Shown here: positions 31,745 to 41,957 of the stretch, in pieces
Layout: every line of letters begins with the position of its first letter
Numbering within the stretch: the stretch's first letter is position 1
DNA from: Sunxiuqinia elliptica
Lineage (GTDB): Bacteria; Bacteroidota; Bacteroidia; Bacteroidales; Prolixibacteraceae
Reading direction: 5' to 3'
Assembly: GCF_900113005.1 (NCBI RefSeq)
Contig: NZ_FONW01000008.1
Span: 1 to 64,000, forward strand
DNA: 64,000 nt
Notes under the pieces: generated by a model
Told to the model about the DNA's origin: nothing
The model's database searches: none
Seen by the model: only the letters and a program-made list of their open reading frames with translations
Translations under genes and position numbers: made by a program

Positions 31745-31752
31745 GCAAAAGT
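31745..31752 (-). promoter_or_regulatory. -7 element for the pta operon
   Basis: TACTTTTG followed by C on the minus strand, a perfect TAnnTTTG match. A TTG sits 15 bases upstream, shorter than the ideal 19-20. Transcription would start about 185 bases before the pta ATG. Confidence 0.45.
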
Positions 31753-31973
31753 AGCGAAAATAACGTGTCAATGTCCCTGAGAAGGCTAATTAATTGTTAA
31801 TCCTGACAAAAATTAGGATTTTAAAACCAACTGGTTAGCCTCAGTAAAAGACCACACGACAATCGATTGCATAAATAAGATCCTTCGTTCTAGAAAAACC
31901 TGACACTGATCAATTTCTGTTTTTTTAAAATAAGTCCAAATAAATAATGCTTCAACCACCCAAAATAAATTGA

Positions 31974-31981
31974 TACTTTTG
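31974..31981 (+). promoter_or_regulatory. -7 element for the FAD/Fe-S oxidoreductase
   Basis: TACTTTTG, a perfect TAnnTTTG match, with TTC instead of TTG about 20 bases upstream. It lies 22 bases before the start codon. Confidence 0.45.
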
Positions 31982-32003
31982 TTTTCCGATCAAACCAATT
32001 AAC

Positions 32004-34919
32004 ATGAACAAAGAAGACCTATTTTTTCCACTAAAACAGCAATTAGAAGGCGATGTGTACACGAGTAATGTTCAACGCATTATTTATGCAACTGATGCAT
32101 CATCTTACCGGGAAATCCCTCAAGCTGTCTGTAAACCTAAATCCAAAGAAGATATTCGGCAAATCATAACATTTGCTCATCAAAATAAAACCTCAGTCAT
32201 TCCCCGCGCCGGAGGGACCTCCTTAGCCGGTCAAGTTGTTGGAAAAGGAGTTGTCGTTGATGTATCGAAATACATGAACCGGATACTGGAACTCAATGTA
32301 GACGAAAATTGGGTTATTGTTGAGCCCGGCGTTAATTTGGCGGAGTTGAACCAATACCTTGCTCCACATGGGCTGCAATACGGGCCGGAAACTTCAACAG
32401 CTAACCGCTGCTGCATTGGAGGTATGGTTGGAAATAACTCTTGTGGCTTGCACTCCTTAATCTATGGCAGCGCCCGCGAACACATTCTCGAAGCAGATTG
32501 CATTTTATCTGATGGATCCAACGTCCTTTTTAAAGCCCTTAGTAAAGATGAGTTTGAGGCCAAATGCCAAAGGGACGCAAGAAGTCTTGAAACCAAGATC
32601 TATCAAAACATCAAGAAAATCTTAAGCGATCCGGAAAATCAAGCCAGTATCCGAGCTGAATTTCCTGATCCGAAAGTTCGACGCAGAAACAATGGTTACG
32701 CCATTGACATCTTGCTGGAAACGGAACCATTTACCGAACAAGGTGAGCAGATCAATGTCTGCAAACTTTTAGCCGGAAGTGAAGGGACTCTGGCTTTTTC
32801 AACCAGTTTCAAGTTAAACCTCATCCCTCTCCCTCCAAAACACAAGGGATTGGTTTGTGCCCACTTCAATAGCTTGCAAGAAGCTTACCTCGGTAATTTA
32901 ATTGCATTAAAACACCAGCCCGGAGCAATTGAATTGATGGATGACATCATCATGAATTGCACCAAAGAAAATATTGAACAACGGAAAAACCGCTTTTTCA
33001 TTCAGGGTGATCCCAAAGCCATGTTGATGATTGAATTTGCACGGGACACCCAAGAAGAAATTGAAGCCATTGCCCAACAATTGGAAGCCGATTTTCGTGC
33101 TGCAAATTTGGGGTATCATTTCCCATTGGTGCAAGGCGATGCAAAAATCAAACAGGTTTGGGCACTTCGTACAGCCGGTTTAGGCTTGTTATCTAATATC
33201 CCCGGAGACCGAAGAAGTGTGACGGTTATTGAGGACACGGCTGTGGCTCCGGAATACTTGCCAGACTACATGGGTGAGTTTGACGATATTTTAGCAGGTT
33301 ACGGACTCAGTTGTGTTAAATATGCACACATTGCAACTGGCGAAATTCATTTACGCCCGCTGTTAAATCTGAAGGATGAAAAAGATATTGAGCTTTACCA
33401 CACCATTGCCAAAGAAATTGCGGCCTTGGTAAAAAAATACAAAGGTTCGTTAAGTGGAGAACATGGCGATGGCCGTTTGCGGGGAGAGTTCATTCCCTTT
33501 ATGCTCGGCGAACGGAACTACCAATTGATAAAAGACCTGAAGAGAACCTGGGATCCTGACAACATTCTAAACCCAGGAAAGATCATCGATACACCACCAA
33601 TTACTGAGAAACTTCGTTTTCTGGTTGGTGCCACTAAAGAGTTTGAAACGACCTTCGATTTTTCAGATCAAAAAGGTTATTTGCGCGCCATTGAGAAATG
33701 TAACGGATCTGGCGATTGCCGAAAAAGTGCGGCCATTGGCGGAAGCATGTGTCCAACTTACATGGCCACTAAAGATGAAGATAAAACGACCCGCGGCCGG
33801 GCCAATATTTTACGTGAGTTTTTAACCCGGTCAGAAAAAGCAAATCCATTCGACCACCAGGAAATTTACGAAGTACTTGACCTTTGCCTGTCGTGTAAAG
33901 CTTGTAAAGCTGAGTGCCCTTCCAATGTTGATATGGCCAAGTTTAAGGCTGAGTTCTTGCAACATTATTACGAAATTCACGGAGTTCCTTTTAGGGCTAA
34001 GCTTATCGCCTATCTGCCGCAGTTGAATAAACTAGGGCGCTTGGTTCGTCCTTTAACCAACTACATAACGAACACCGCTCTGTTCAAACGTTCGGTAGGT
34101 TTTGCCGTGGAACGTCAGGTCCCGAAAATGTCGAAACTGAGTTTGCGCCAGTGGTATAAAAAGCCCATCGAACTGGATGGTAAGCGCAAAGGGAAAGTTT
34201 ACCTGTTTGCTGATGAATTTACCAACGACAATGAAAGCCATATTGGGGTTAAGGCCATTCTTCTGCTGAATAAACTAGGCTATGAAGTGGCCATTCCAAA
34301 ACACCGGGAAAGTGGCCGAACCTATCTATCGAAAGGACTGGTAAAAACAGCCAAGGAAATTGCGACCCAAAACGTCAAGTGGCTTCAGCCACTTGTAACT
34401 GCTGAAACCCCTTTGCTTGGCATTGAGCCATCAGCAATTTTGGCTTTCCGCGATGAATACCCCGAATTGGTGCACGATCCGCAAAAGGAGGCTGCCAAGG
34501 AGCTTGCACAAAATACCTTCATGCTTGATGAGTTTATTGCTGCTGAATTTGAAAAAGGAAACATTGATTCTTCCCTATTCATTACAGAAAGTAAAGAAAT
34601 CAAACTGCATGGGCACTGTCAGCAAAAGGCTATTGCGTCAACAGCTCCTACGAAAAAGATGCTGGAAATTCCAAAAAACTATTCAGTCTCGGAAATTCCC
34701 AGTGGCTGTTGCGGAATGGCTGGGTCCTTTGGCTACGAGAAAGAGCATTACGAACTGAGCCAGAAGATTGGAGAGCTAGTCTTGTTCCCTGCAGTACGGC
34801 AGGCCACAGCGGAAATGCTTGTTTCAGCTCCGGGGACTTCTTGTCGTCACCATATAAAGGAAGGAACAGGCCGCGAAGCCTTGCATCCGATTGAAGTTCT
34901 TTATGAAGCGTTGGCTTAA
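32004..34919 (+). CDS. FAD-binding and Fe-S oxidoreductase (D-lactate dehydrogenase/GlcD-like)
   Basis: A 971-aa fusion. The N-terminal VAO-type FAD domain (about 35-240) shows VIPRAGGTSLAGQVVGKG, and the FAD-oxidase C domain (about 270-535) shows GEHGDGRLRGEF. A ferredoxin-like part has Cys clusters near 565 (CNGSGDC ... CPTY) and 627 (CLSCKACKAECP). The CCG-type C-terminus shows GHCQQKA and SGCCGMAGSFG (near 900). This is the layout of cytoplasmic quinone-linked 2-hydroxyacid (D-lactate or glycolate) dehydrogenases with the GlcF-like subunit fused. The exact 2-hydroxyacid is not determined. It is transcribed away from the acetate/butyrate cluster and ends at a strong terminator. Confidence 0.88.
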   Translation: MNKEDLFFPLKQQLEGDVYTSNVQRIIYATDASSYREIPQAVCKPKSKEDIRQIITFAHQNKTSVIPRAGGTSLAGQVVGKGVVVDVSKYMNRILELNVDENWVIVEPGVNLAELNQYLAPHGLQYGPETSTANRCCIGGMVGNNSCGLHSLIYGSAREHILEADCILSDGSNVLFKALSKDEFEAKCQRDARSLETKIYQNIKKILSDPENQASIRAEFPDPKVRRRNNGYAIDILLETEPFTEQGEQINVCKLLAGSEGTLAFSTSFKLNLIPLPPKHKGLVCAHFNSLQEAYLGNLIALKHQPGAIELMDDIIMNCTKENIEQRKNRFFIQGDPKAMLMIEFARDTQEEIEAIAQQLEADFRAANLGYHFPLVQGDAKIKQVWALRTAGLGLLSNIPGDRRSVTVIEDTAVAPEYLPDYMGEFDDILAGYGLSCVKYAHIATGEIHLRPLLNLKDEKDIELYHTIAKEIAALVKKYKGSLSGEHGDGRLRGEFIPFMLGERNYQLIKDLKRTWDPDNILNPGKIIDTPPITEKLRFLVGATKEFETTFDFSDQKGYLRAIEKCNGSGDCRKSAAIGGSMCPTYMATKDEDKTTRGRANILREFLTRSEKANPFDHQEIYEVLDLCLSCKACKAECPSNVDMAKFKAEFLQHYYEIHGVPFRAKLIAYLPQLNKLGRLVRPLTNYITNTALFKRSVGFAVERQVPKMSKLSLRQWYKKPIELDGKRKGKVYLFADEFTNDNESHIGVKAILLLNKLGYEVAIPKHRESGRTYLSKGLVKTAKEIATQNVKWLQPLVTAETPLLGIEPSAILAFRDEYPELVHDPQKEAAKELAQNTFMLDEFIAAEFEKGNIDSSLFITESKEIKLHGHCQQKAIASTAPTKKMLEIPKNYSVSEIPSGCCGMAGSFGYEKEHYELSQKIGELVLFPAVRQATAEMLVSAPGTSCRHHIKEGTGREALHPIEVLYEALA

Positions 34920-34940
34920 CCAAACAATAACAATACAAAG

Positions 34941-34979
34941 CAACCCACAGTGCAAACATAAGCCACTGTGGGTTGTTTC
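34941..34979 (+). terminator. terminator of the FAD/Fe-S oxidoreductase
   Basis: Perfect 12-bp stem (34941-34952 / 34964-34975), 11-nt loop, then TTTCC. About 20 bases after the stop codon. Confidence 0.7.
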
Positions 34980-34999
34980 CTTCTTAAAAATTGAAAGCC

Positions 35000-35593
35000 A
35001 TGAAAAATTTTTGGGATGAACGATTTGCTGGTTCCAACTATGTTTACGGAACCGCACCAAATACTTTTTTTAAACAAGAGTTGGATAAATTAACTCCAGG
35101 CAAGCTTTTATTACCAGGAGAAGGAGAAGGAAGAAATGCTGTTTATGCAGCGCAACAAGGCTGGCAGGTGCTTGCCTTCGACTCCAGTTATGAAGGGCAA
35201 AAAAAAGCCCTGCAGTTAGCCTCAAATCATCAGGTTGAGTTGGATTATCAGCTGGCCTCGTATGAATCCATGCCAATTCCAGAGGAAGCATTCGACTGTA
35301 TTGGTCTTGTTTATACCCATCTGCCTCCAATTCCCCGGCAAGCACTTCATCAAAAGCTAGCTGCTGGACTAAAGCCTGGCGGCACCTTGATTATGGAAAC
35401 ATTTTCAAAAGCCCAGATCAATAACAATACAGGAGGACCTCGCGACATCAATATGCTTTTTTCGAAAAAAGAACTGGCTGCTGATTTCTCATCGTTTAGC
35501 CACCTTCAATTTGAAGAACTGGAAATGGAACTGGATGAAGGAGATTTTCATCAAGGACATTCAGCCCTTATTCGGCTTATTGGCGTAAAATAA
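35000..35593 (+). CDS. class I SAM-dependent methyltransferase
   Basis: A 197-aa soluble methyltransferase of the TehB/thiopurine-like group. WDERFAGSNYVYGTAPN is the typical beginning, LLLPGEGEGRNAVYAAQQG replaces the glycine-rich SAM motif I (here GEGEGRN), and AFDSS gives the acidic residue at the end of strand 2; the FDCIGLVYTHLPP and LKPGGTLIMETF segments are motifs II and III. I start it at the ATG at 35000; a TTG nine bases upstream is possible but adds nothing conserved. The substrate is unknown. Confidence 0.82.
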   Translation: MKNFWDERFAGSNYVYGTAPNTFFKQELDKLTPGKLLLPGEGEGRNAVYAAQQGWQVLAFDSSYEGQKKALQLASNHQVELDYQLASYESMPIPEEAFDCIGLVYTHLPPIPRQALHQKLAAGLKPGGTLIMETFSKAQINNNTGGPRDINMLFSKKELAADFSSFSHLQFEELEMELDEGDFHQGHSALIRLIGVK

Positions 35594-35652
35594 AAACAGA
35601 ACACAAGAGTTCATTCAATAGCAAATAAACATTTTCTTAAATAGAACGTCTC

Positions 35653-36894
35653 ATGACAACATTATTCTGGATCATATTAGGCATCTTAGTTTTTGACTTT
35701 ATTTTGGAACGATGGCTTGACTACCTGAACACCACCAAGTGGAGCACCAGTCTTCCTGATGAAGTGAAGGGCATTTATGACGAAGAAAAATACCGAAAGC
35801 AACAAGCCTATTCAAAAACCAATCATCGGTTTGGTATGCTGACCAGTTCTTACAGCTTTCTTTTAATTGTATTGATGCTTTTCTTCGAAGGATTTGCATT
35901 AATCAATGGATGGGCAACCAACATAAGCACCAGCCCAATTTGGAGCGCTCTATTGTTCTTCGGCATCCTGTTTTTTGCCTCTGATCTTCTCAATACGCCT
36001 TTTGATTGGTATGCAACCTTTGTTATTGAAGAGAAGTACGGATTCAATAAAACCACCATCAAAACCTACCTGGCTGACAAACTAAAAGGTTGGTTATTGG
36101 GAGCAATTATTGGAGGTGGTTTGCTGGCTTTAATTATTTTCATCTACCTGAAAACCGGGGAATGGTTTTGGCTGTATGTTTGGGCCGTAATCAGTGGTTT
36201 TTCCATTTTTATGGCCATGTTTTATTCGTCGCTGATCGTTCCCTTATTCAACAAACAAACCCCTTTGGAAGATGGTGAATTGAAACAAGCCATTCAGGCT
36301 TTTGCCAGCAAAGTTGGCTTTAAACTGGATAATATTTTTGTCATTGACGGCAGCAAACGCTCCACAAAGGCAAACGCCTATTTTACAGGTTTGGGAAGCA
36401 AAAAACGCATCGTTCTTTACGACACCCTAATTAAAGATATGAGTACAGAAGAGCTCGTAGCAGTGCTGGCTCACGAAATTGGACACTACAAAAAGAAACA
36501 CATCGTTTGGAGCCTTCTATTAGGAATTATCCAAACCGGTCTTATGCTGTTCATTTTTTCACTGTTTATTGATAGTCCAGCCTTATCAGAAGCCTTGGGG
36601 GTTAAAACACCAAGCTTTCATATTGGACTTATCGCCTTTGGGATCCTCTACTCTCCCCTGTCCTCATTGATTGGAATTGGTATGAATATTTTCTCGCGAA
36701 AAAATGAATACGAAGCTGATGCCTTTGCTGCAAGCCACTATTCAGGAACAGCTTTAGCCAACGCACTGAAAAAGCTATCGGTACAAAACCTGAGCAATTT
36801 GAGGCCACACCCAGCTTATGTATTTGTTCATTATTCGCACCCTACCTTATTGCAGCGTTTATCAGCACTCAGTAAGGTACAAGCAAATTCCTAA
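35653..36894 (+). CDS. M48 family zinc metalloprotease (Ste24/CAAX protease-like)
   Basis: A 413-aa inner-membrane protease with about six to seven hydrophobic segments. The zinc-binding HEXXH is in LAHEIGHYKKKH (about 274-278) and the third ligand Glu is in NEYEADAFAA (about 351-355). GSKRSTKANAYFTGLGSKKRIVLYDTL is a signature of the Ste24-type branch (quoted in full only as position about 233-260). Bacterial members act in membrane protein quality control; prenylation-linked activity is not expected. It probably shares a transcript with cinA, 28 bases downstream. Confidence 0.92.
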   Translation: MTTLFWIILGILVFDFILERWLDYLNTTKWSTSLPDEVKGIYDEEKYRKQQAYSKTNHRFGMLTSSYSFLLIVLMLFFEGFALINGWATNISTSPIWSALLFFGILFFASDLLNTPFDWYATFVIEEKYGFNKTTIKTYLADKLKGWLLGAIIGGGLLALIIFIYLKTGEWFWLYVWAVISGFSIFMAMFYSSLIVPLFNKQTPLEDGELKQAIQAFASKVGFKLDNIFVIDGSKRSTKANAYFTGLGSKKRIVLYDTLIKDMSTEELVAVLAHEIGHYKKKHIVWSLLLGIIQTGLMLFIFSLFIDSPALSEALGVKTPSFHIGLIAFGILYSPLSSLIGIGMNIFSRKNEYEADAFAASHYSGTALANALKKLSVQNLSNLRPHPAYVFVHYSHPTLLQRLSALSKVQANS

Positions 36895-36922
36895 ATTCGC
36901 AGATTACATATTTAGATAGATC

Positions 36923-38179
36923 ATGAAAGCAGAAATTATTACAATAGGCGACGAAATACTCATTGGCCAGGTTGTAGATACCAATTCAGCATGGATTGGC
37001 GAACAACTGAACCGATACGGCATTGAAGTCTTTCAGATTACATCGGTGCATGACGATGCACTTCAAATCAAGGAAGCAATAAGCCAAGCAGCTCAGCATG
37101 CCGATTTGGTGCTGATTACCGGAGGGCTTGGACCAACAAAAGACGACATCACCAAAAAAGTACTGTGTGACTACTTTGACTGCAAGCTGGTTTTAAACGA
37201 GCAAGTGCTGGAGCATGTTACCACCATGCTGTCACGGCGAAATATCGACATCAACCAACTTAACAAGGATCAGGCATTGGTGCCCGAAAAATGTGATGTG
37301 CTCCACAATCCCAATGGCACAGCTCCCGGAATGTGGTTCGAACAAAACGATACCATTTATATCTCTATGCCCGGAGTTCCTTTTGAAATGATCGGCTTAA
37401 TGGAGCAAGCAATTCTTCCACGATTGCAAAAAAATGGTAAAGTAAAATCCATCTACCATCAAACCGTCTTGGTTTATGGCGTTCCAGAGTCCATGCTTGC
37501 TGAAAAAATTGAGCCGTGGGAAAATGCACTTCCTGACTTCATCAAACTGGCTTATTTGCCCAATCAACTTATGATTCGGCTGCGCTTAAGTGCTTATGGC
37601 TCCAATAAAGAAGTATTGGAAACAGAGGTCAGCCAACAAATTGACTTACTGAGAACCTATTTACCCGAGCAAATCTTTGGATACAACAACGATTCGCTAG
37701 CCGGAGTTACCGGCCAATTACTTGCAAAAGGAAAACTTACCCTCGGAATAGCAGAGAGTTGTACCGGAGGAAATATCGCCCATATGTTTACTGAGAACCC
37801 AGGAAGTTCGGTTTACCTAAAGGGAGGTATTGTTGCCTATTCCAACGAAGTGAAAGAAGCCCTGTTGCATGTTCAAGCAACAACTCTTGAAGCACATGGA
37901 GCAGTTAGTCGTGAAGTGGCTTTAGAAATGGCACAAGGAGCTTTGGATGCCCTCCAAACCGATTATGCAATTGCCACAACTGGCATTGCCGGGCCTGATG
38001 GAGGAAGTGAAGAAAAACCGGTGGGTACAGTCTGGATTGCTGTGGTCAGTAAAAAGAATCAAACAGTCCATTGCTACAACTTTGCACACAACCGCGAACG
38101 AAATATCCTAAGGTCATCACAAGCGGCAATCAATCAGCTTCGTCAGTTGATTTTGAAAGAAAATCCAGTTTTAGCATGA
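36923..38179 (+). CDS. cinA: CinA family nicotinamide-nucleotide amidohydrolase
   Basis: A 418-aa protein with an N-terminal MoCF-like domain (about 1-170, EIITIGDEILIGQVVDTN, ITGGLGPTKDD) and a C-terminal CinA deamidase domain (about 255-415, GIAESCTGGNIAHMF, ATTGIAGPDGGSEEKPVGTVW). The family hydrolyses NMN to nicotinate mononucleotide in pyridine-nucleotide salvage, with ADP-ribose pyrophosphatase activity in the first domain of some members. Full length. Confidence 0.93.
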   Translation: MKAEIITIGDEILIGQVVDTNSAWIGEQLNRYGIEVFQITSVHDDALQIKEAISQAAQHADLVLITGGLGPTKDDITKKVLCDYFDCKLVLNEQVLEHVTTMLSRRNIDINQLNKDQALVPEKCDVLHNPNGTAPGMWFEQNDTIYISMPGVPFEMIGLMEQAILPRLQKNGKVKSIYHQTVLVYGVPESMLAEKIEPWENALPDFIKLAYLPNQLMIRLRLSAYGSNKEVLETEVSQQIDLLRTYLPEQIFGYNNDSLAGVTGQLLAKGKLTLGIAESCTGGNIAHMFTENPGSSVYLKGGIVAYSNEVKEALLHVQATTLEAHGAVSREVALEMAQGALDALQTDYAIATTGIAGPDGGSEEKPVGTVWIAVVSKKNQTVHCYNFAHNRERNILRSSQAAINQLRQLILKENPVLA

Positions 38180-38311
38180 TTCTTTTAGCAATTCATTCGT
38201 TTATAAGTTACAAGAGGAGTTTTAACCCCGGAATTTTGTTATTTTAATACACTCAATGAAATGAGATTAGCTAGGCAGGCTAATCATCAAAAACAATAAA
38301 TAGATAGAAAA

Positions 38312-40792
38312 ATGAAGAAAGTAGTTATTACCATAGCAGTCATTGTTTTTGTGCTAATCGCTGCATTAATCATTGTTCCGGTCCTATTTAAAGGGCCTTT
38401 ATTGAAAAAGGTAAAAACAACCATCAATGAACAAGTTAATGCCGAAGTAGAATTCACTGATTTCAACCTCAGTTTGCTGAGAAGTTTCCCCAATGTAATG
38501 GTTGAACTGGAAGGCTTAACAGTTATTGGCCGTGATCAGTTTGCAGGCGACACCTTAGTTGCCATACAATCCCTTGCAACCGACATTTCGCTTAGTGATC
38601 TGTTTGGTGGCGAGGATTTCACCATTCAAAGCCTACGGCTAACTGATGCTCATGTGCACCTAAAGGCCAATGCGTCCGGTCAGGTCAACTGGGATATTGC
38701 AAAATCGTCTTCCGTTGAAGAAGAAACAGCAAGTTCTGAGGAGTCAGGAATGGCCATCTCCTTGCAAGAAATTAAAGTACGGGATTTAAGCATGACTTAT
38801 GCTGACGAAGCTTCAGCGATGGTACTCGGATTGCTGAATACCAACCTGGATGCCAGCGGGAAGTTGGACGGAACAATAACTCACTTTGACCTGGACGGAG
38901 AAGTTGGTGAGTTCAAATTCACCTATGACTCGGTTGATTACGTAGCCAACACCGTTTTAAAAGTTCGTAGCCAATTAATGGCCGACTACGATAAAATGAA
39001 TTTTGAATTTGGCGAAACCACCCTACATCTGAATGAACTGCCTTTGGACTTAAGCGGACGTTTTGAGATGCCTTCTGACAGCATGTATTTTGACTTGCAG
39101 TTTAAACAACCACAAAGCGATTTTGAAACCTTGCTGGCCATGGTTCCTCAAAGCTACCAAAGCTATCTTGAAGATATCAAAACAACAGGACAGGCCGGTT
39201 TTGAAGGAAGCGTAAAAGGATGGTTTTATGACGAGCTTTATCCTGCCATTAGCACACATATTTATGTCAACAATGCGACCTTAAATTACGCTGGATCACC
39301 AGAAAAAGTTGAAAAGATTACGTTGGATGGAAAAATTGAGAAACCAGAAGGTGGATTGGATCTGCTGACGGTAAATGTTTCTAAAGCGCATGCGCAAATT
39401 CGGGAAAACCCCGTGGACGCTCGTTTCTCTCTTTCGCACCCCATGAGTGACCCAGCCTTTGATGCCTCGTTCAGTGGAAAAATCGACTTTACACGTTTGG
39501 CTGAAATCATTCCAATGGACAGCATCCAATTGCAAGGATTGCTGGATGGAAAGCTAAGCGTTAAAGGAAGAATGTCGGCTATCGAAAAGGAGAATTACGA
39601 ACAAATCAGTTCGGATGGAGCTTTCAACTTTAAAGATTTTAAAGTGAAAACACCGGCTATGACCCAAGTTTTTGAAATTAACTCAGGCCAGTTAAAAGTC
39701 AACAATAAAGCCATCACATTAAGCTCTTTGGATGCGAAAACCGGACAGAGTGACTTCCATCTAAACGGTCAACTATCCAATTATCTGCCTTACTTTTTGA
39801 TGGATAAGACCTTGAAAGGGACCTTCAAATTACAGTCTGATTACATGGATTTCAACGAGCTTGCCAACCTAATGGTCACTGAAGATACTGTTACTACTAC
39901 AGTTGCCAACGATACCGTTTATGCTTTCCAGGTGCCAGCAAAATTGGATTTGGTGTTCAGCTCAGCAATCAAACGAGCCACTTTCGACCGGATGGATATC
40001 CGAAACATCGAAGGAACAATTGAAGTTAAAGATCAGATGTTAGCCCTTAAAAAGCTTAATATGGACATGCTGCAAGGACAATTAACTGTTGACGGCTCCT
40101 ACAAAAGTACCGAGGAAAATAAACCATTCTTCGATTTCAACATGCGGATCAATAAAGTTCAAATTCCGGCAGCTTACCAATCGTTTGGCATGGTTCAGCG
40201 CTATGTGCCAATCGCTGCCCGAAGCCAAGGGCTACTTTCAACCGAGCTCAAATTTAATGGTCAGTTGACCGAGCAGCTTAAAATCATTCCATCCAGCCTT
40301 GATGGCCGTGGATTCTTTAACACACAGGACCTGCAAATTTTGGATTCTCCAACCTTCGATCAAATCAAAAATTTCATCAAGAAGGAGAAACTTAAGAATG
40401 TTCGGATTGATGACTTTACAGCTTACTTCAACTTTGAAGATGGCAACATCAAATTGAAACCGTTTAAAACCAAGATTGCCGATCAGGACGTGTCTATTCA
40501 TGGGAACCTGACTGTAGAACAAATGTTGGATCTAAAAATGGATTTCCAAGTGAATAGAGAAGACTTGACCACAGACATCAACAATGCACTTGGATTTTTA
40601 CCTGGATCACAAAACATTCAAATCATTCCTATTACCGTTGATATTGCTGGGAACCTGACAAGCCCGAAAGTTTCTTTGGACCTAAGCGATGCAAAAAAAC
40701 AAGTTCAGGAAGAGGTTAAAAAGTCGACAAAAAAAGAACTAGAAAACGCGGTGAAAAATGTAGGCGATCAACTAAAAAAATTATTCAACTAA
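38312..40792 (+). CDS. AsmA family protein
   Basis: An 826-aa protein anchored by one N-terminal membrane segment (about 4-28), with the remainder predicted in the periplasm. The N-terminal AsmA region (FTDFNLSLLRSFPNVMVELEGL) is typical of Bacteroidota AsmA proteins; the body is a long repeating beta structure, as in lipid-transfer bridge proteins of the AsmA/TamB group. The C-terminal part has IQIIPITVDIAGNLTSPKVSL followed by a charged helix. The likely role is lipid transport or outer-membrane homeostasis, inferred from the family. Confidence 0.85.
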   Translation: MKKVVITIAVIVFVLIAALIIVPVLFKGPLLKKVKTTINEQVNAEVEFTDFNLSLLRSFPNVMVELEGLTVIGRDQFAGDTLVAIQSLATDISLSDLFGGEDFTIQSLRLTDAHVHLKANASGQVNWDIAKSSSVEEETASSEESGMAISLQEIKVRDLSMTYADEASAMVLGLLNTNLDASGKLDGTITHFDLDGEVGEFKFTYDSVDYVANTVLKVRSQLMADYDKMNFEFGETTLHLNELPLDLSGRFEMPSDSMYFDLQFKQPQSDFETLLAMVPQSYQSYLEDIKTTGQAGFEGSVKGWFYDELYPAISTHIYVNNATLNYAGSPEKVEKITLDGKIEKPEGGLDLLTVNVSKAHAQIRENPVDARFSLSHPMSDPAFDASFSGKIDFTRLAEIIPMDSIQLQGLLDGKLSVKGRMSAIEKENYEQISSDGAFNFKDFKVKTPAMTQVFEINSGQLKVNNKAITLSSLDAKTGQSDFHLNGQLSNYLPYFLMDKTLKGTFKLQSDYMDFNELANLMVTEDTVTTTVANDTVYAFQVPAKLDLVFSSAIKRATFDRMDIRNIEGTIEVKDQMLALKKLNMDMLQGQLTVDGSYKSTEENKPFFDFNMRINKVQIPAAYQSFGMVQRYVPIAARSQGLLSTELKFNGQLTEQLKIIPSSLDGRGFFNTQDLQILDSPTFDQIKNFIKKEKLKNVRIDDFTAYFNFEDGNIKLKPFKTKIADQDVSIHGNLTVEQMLDLKMDFQVNREDLTTDINNALGFLPGSQNIQIIPITVDIAGNLTSPKVSLDLSDAKKQVQEEVKKSTKKELENAVKNVGDQLKKLFN

Positions 40793-40809
40793 GCAAACTC
40801 TTTTGAACT

Positions 40810-41832
40810 ATGAGACACACCTGCTTTTTGATCCTTTGCGGACTTTGGTTTTCCGTTTCAACACAAGCCCAAAAGGCTACCGATAAAACCTCCGGGAACC
40901 CAATTTTCAACGATTGGTATGCCGATCCAGAGGTAGCCGTCTTAAACGATAGCTACTGGATTTTTCCAACTTACTCAGCAAAGTACGAAGAGCAGGTGTT
41001 TTTTGATGCTTTTTCATCCAATGATTTAGTGCATTGGGAAAAGCATGAACACGTATTGGATACCGCAATTGTTCCATGGGTTCACAAAGCCATGTGGGCG
41101 CCGTCAATTATCGAGAAAGATGGTAAGTATTACCTGTTTTTTGCAGGTAACGACATTCAAAATGAAAGCGGTCCGTATTACGATGCCTCACAAGGCGATA
41201 AAAACAAACAAGGCGGCATCGGTATTGCTGTTGCCGATCATCCGGGAGGCCCCTACCGCGACTACCTGGGCAAACCATTGATTCAGGATTTTTACCACGG
41301 AGCCCAACCGATTGATCAATATGTTTTCAAAGCACTGGATGGCCAATATTACATCGTTTATGGCGGATGGGGACATTGCAACATTGGACGCTTAAGCGAT
41401 GATTTCAAACGCTTAGTCCCTTTTGATGACGGCCAACTGGTGAAAGAAATTACTCCCGAAGGTTATGTAGAAGGACCAACCTTCTTTATCAAAAACAACA
41501 CCTATTATTTTATGTGGTCTGAAGGTAATTGGGGAGATTCCAGCTATCGGGTCGCCTTTGCCATGGCTGACAGTCCATTTGGCCCGTTTGAGCGCGCGGG
41601 GACCATCCTGGAGCAAGATCCTGAAATTGCCACAGGAGCAGGGCACCATTCCATTTTGCATGTACCAAACTCCAACGATTGGTACATCGTCTATCATCGT
41701 CGGCCAATTCCGAACCAAGGACGAGATCACCGGGTTGTTTGCGTTGATCGCCTATTCTTCAACGAAGACCAATCCATCAAGCCTGTGCACATGACCTTTG
41801 AGGGTGTTCAGGCTAATCCAATCAACCAATAA
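40810..41832 (+). CDS. family 43 glycoside hydrolase
   Basis: A 340-aa exported enzyme with a signal peptide of about 20 residues (ends SVSTQAQ). A five-bladed beta-propeller of GH43 type is indicated by the general-base Asp in NDWYADPEVAVL (about 40), the pKa-modulating Asp in IDQYVFKALDGQYYIVY, and the acid Glu in YVEGPTFFIKNNTYYFMW (about 221). GH43 enzymes remove arabinose or xylose from plant polysaccharides; the specificity here is unknown. It starts 17 bases after the AsmA gene, an unusual neighbour for a glycosidase. Confidence 0.9.
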   Translation: MRHTCFLILCGLWFSVSTQAQKATDKTSGNPIFNDWYADPEVAVLNDSYWIFPTYSAKYEEQVFFDAFSSNDLVHWEKHEHVLDTAIVPWVHKAMWAPSIIEKDGKYYLFFAGNDIQNESGPYYDASQGDKNKQGGIGIAVADHPGGPYRDYLGKPLIQDFYHGAQPIDQYVFKALDGQYYIVYGGWGHCNIGRLSDDFKRLVPFDDGQLVKEITPEGYVEGPTFFIKNNTYYFMWSEGNWGDSSYRVAFAMADSPFGPFERAGTILEQDPEIATGAGHHSILHVPNSNDWYIVYHRRPIPNQGRDHRVVCVDRLFFNEDQSIKPVHMTFEGVQANPINQ

Positions 41833-41957
41833 ACAGGCAAAAACTCTTACCGGCCTTGCTTTTCCGAAGGAAGGCCATATCCTCCACACCCCCAGGATAC
41901 TGTAACTTTTTATTCGAATTATCCCTAAAAAACTTCTTTTTAGCAAATAGTTTTGAC

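Larger units (their letters stand above)
31555..32003. other. divergent promoter region between pta and the FAD oxidoreductase
   Basis: About 450 bases without a gene. It holds a minus-strand -7 box (31745-31752) for the acid cluster and a plus-strand -7 box (31974-31981) for the oxidoreductase. The sequence from about 31738 to 31554 would be a long 5' leader of pta. No known riboswitch was recognised. Confidence 0.5.

Noticed and set aside
41847-41876. Hairpin GGCCTT/AAGGCC after the GH43 gene as a terminator
   Set aside because: The stem is only six pairs with a long loop and no T tract; I left it out as unsupported.
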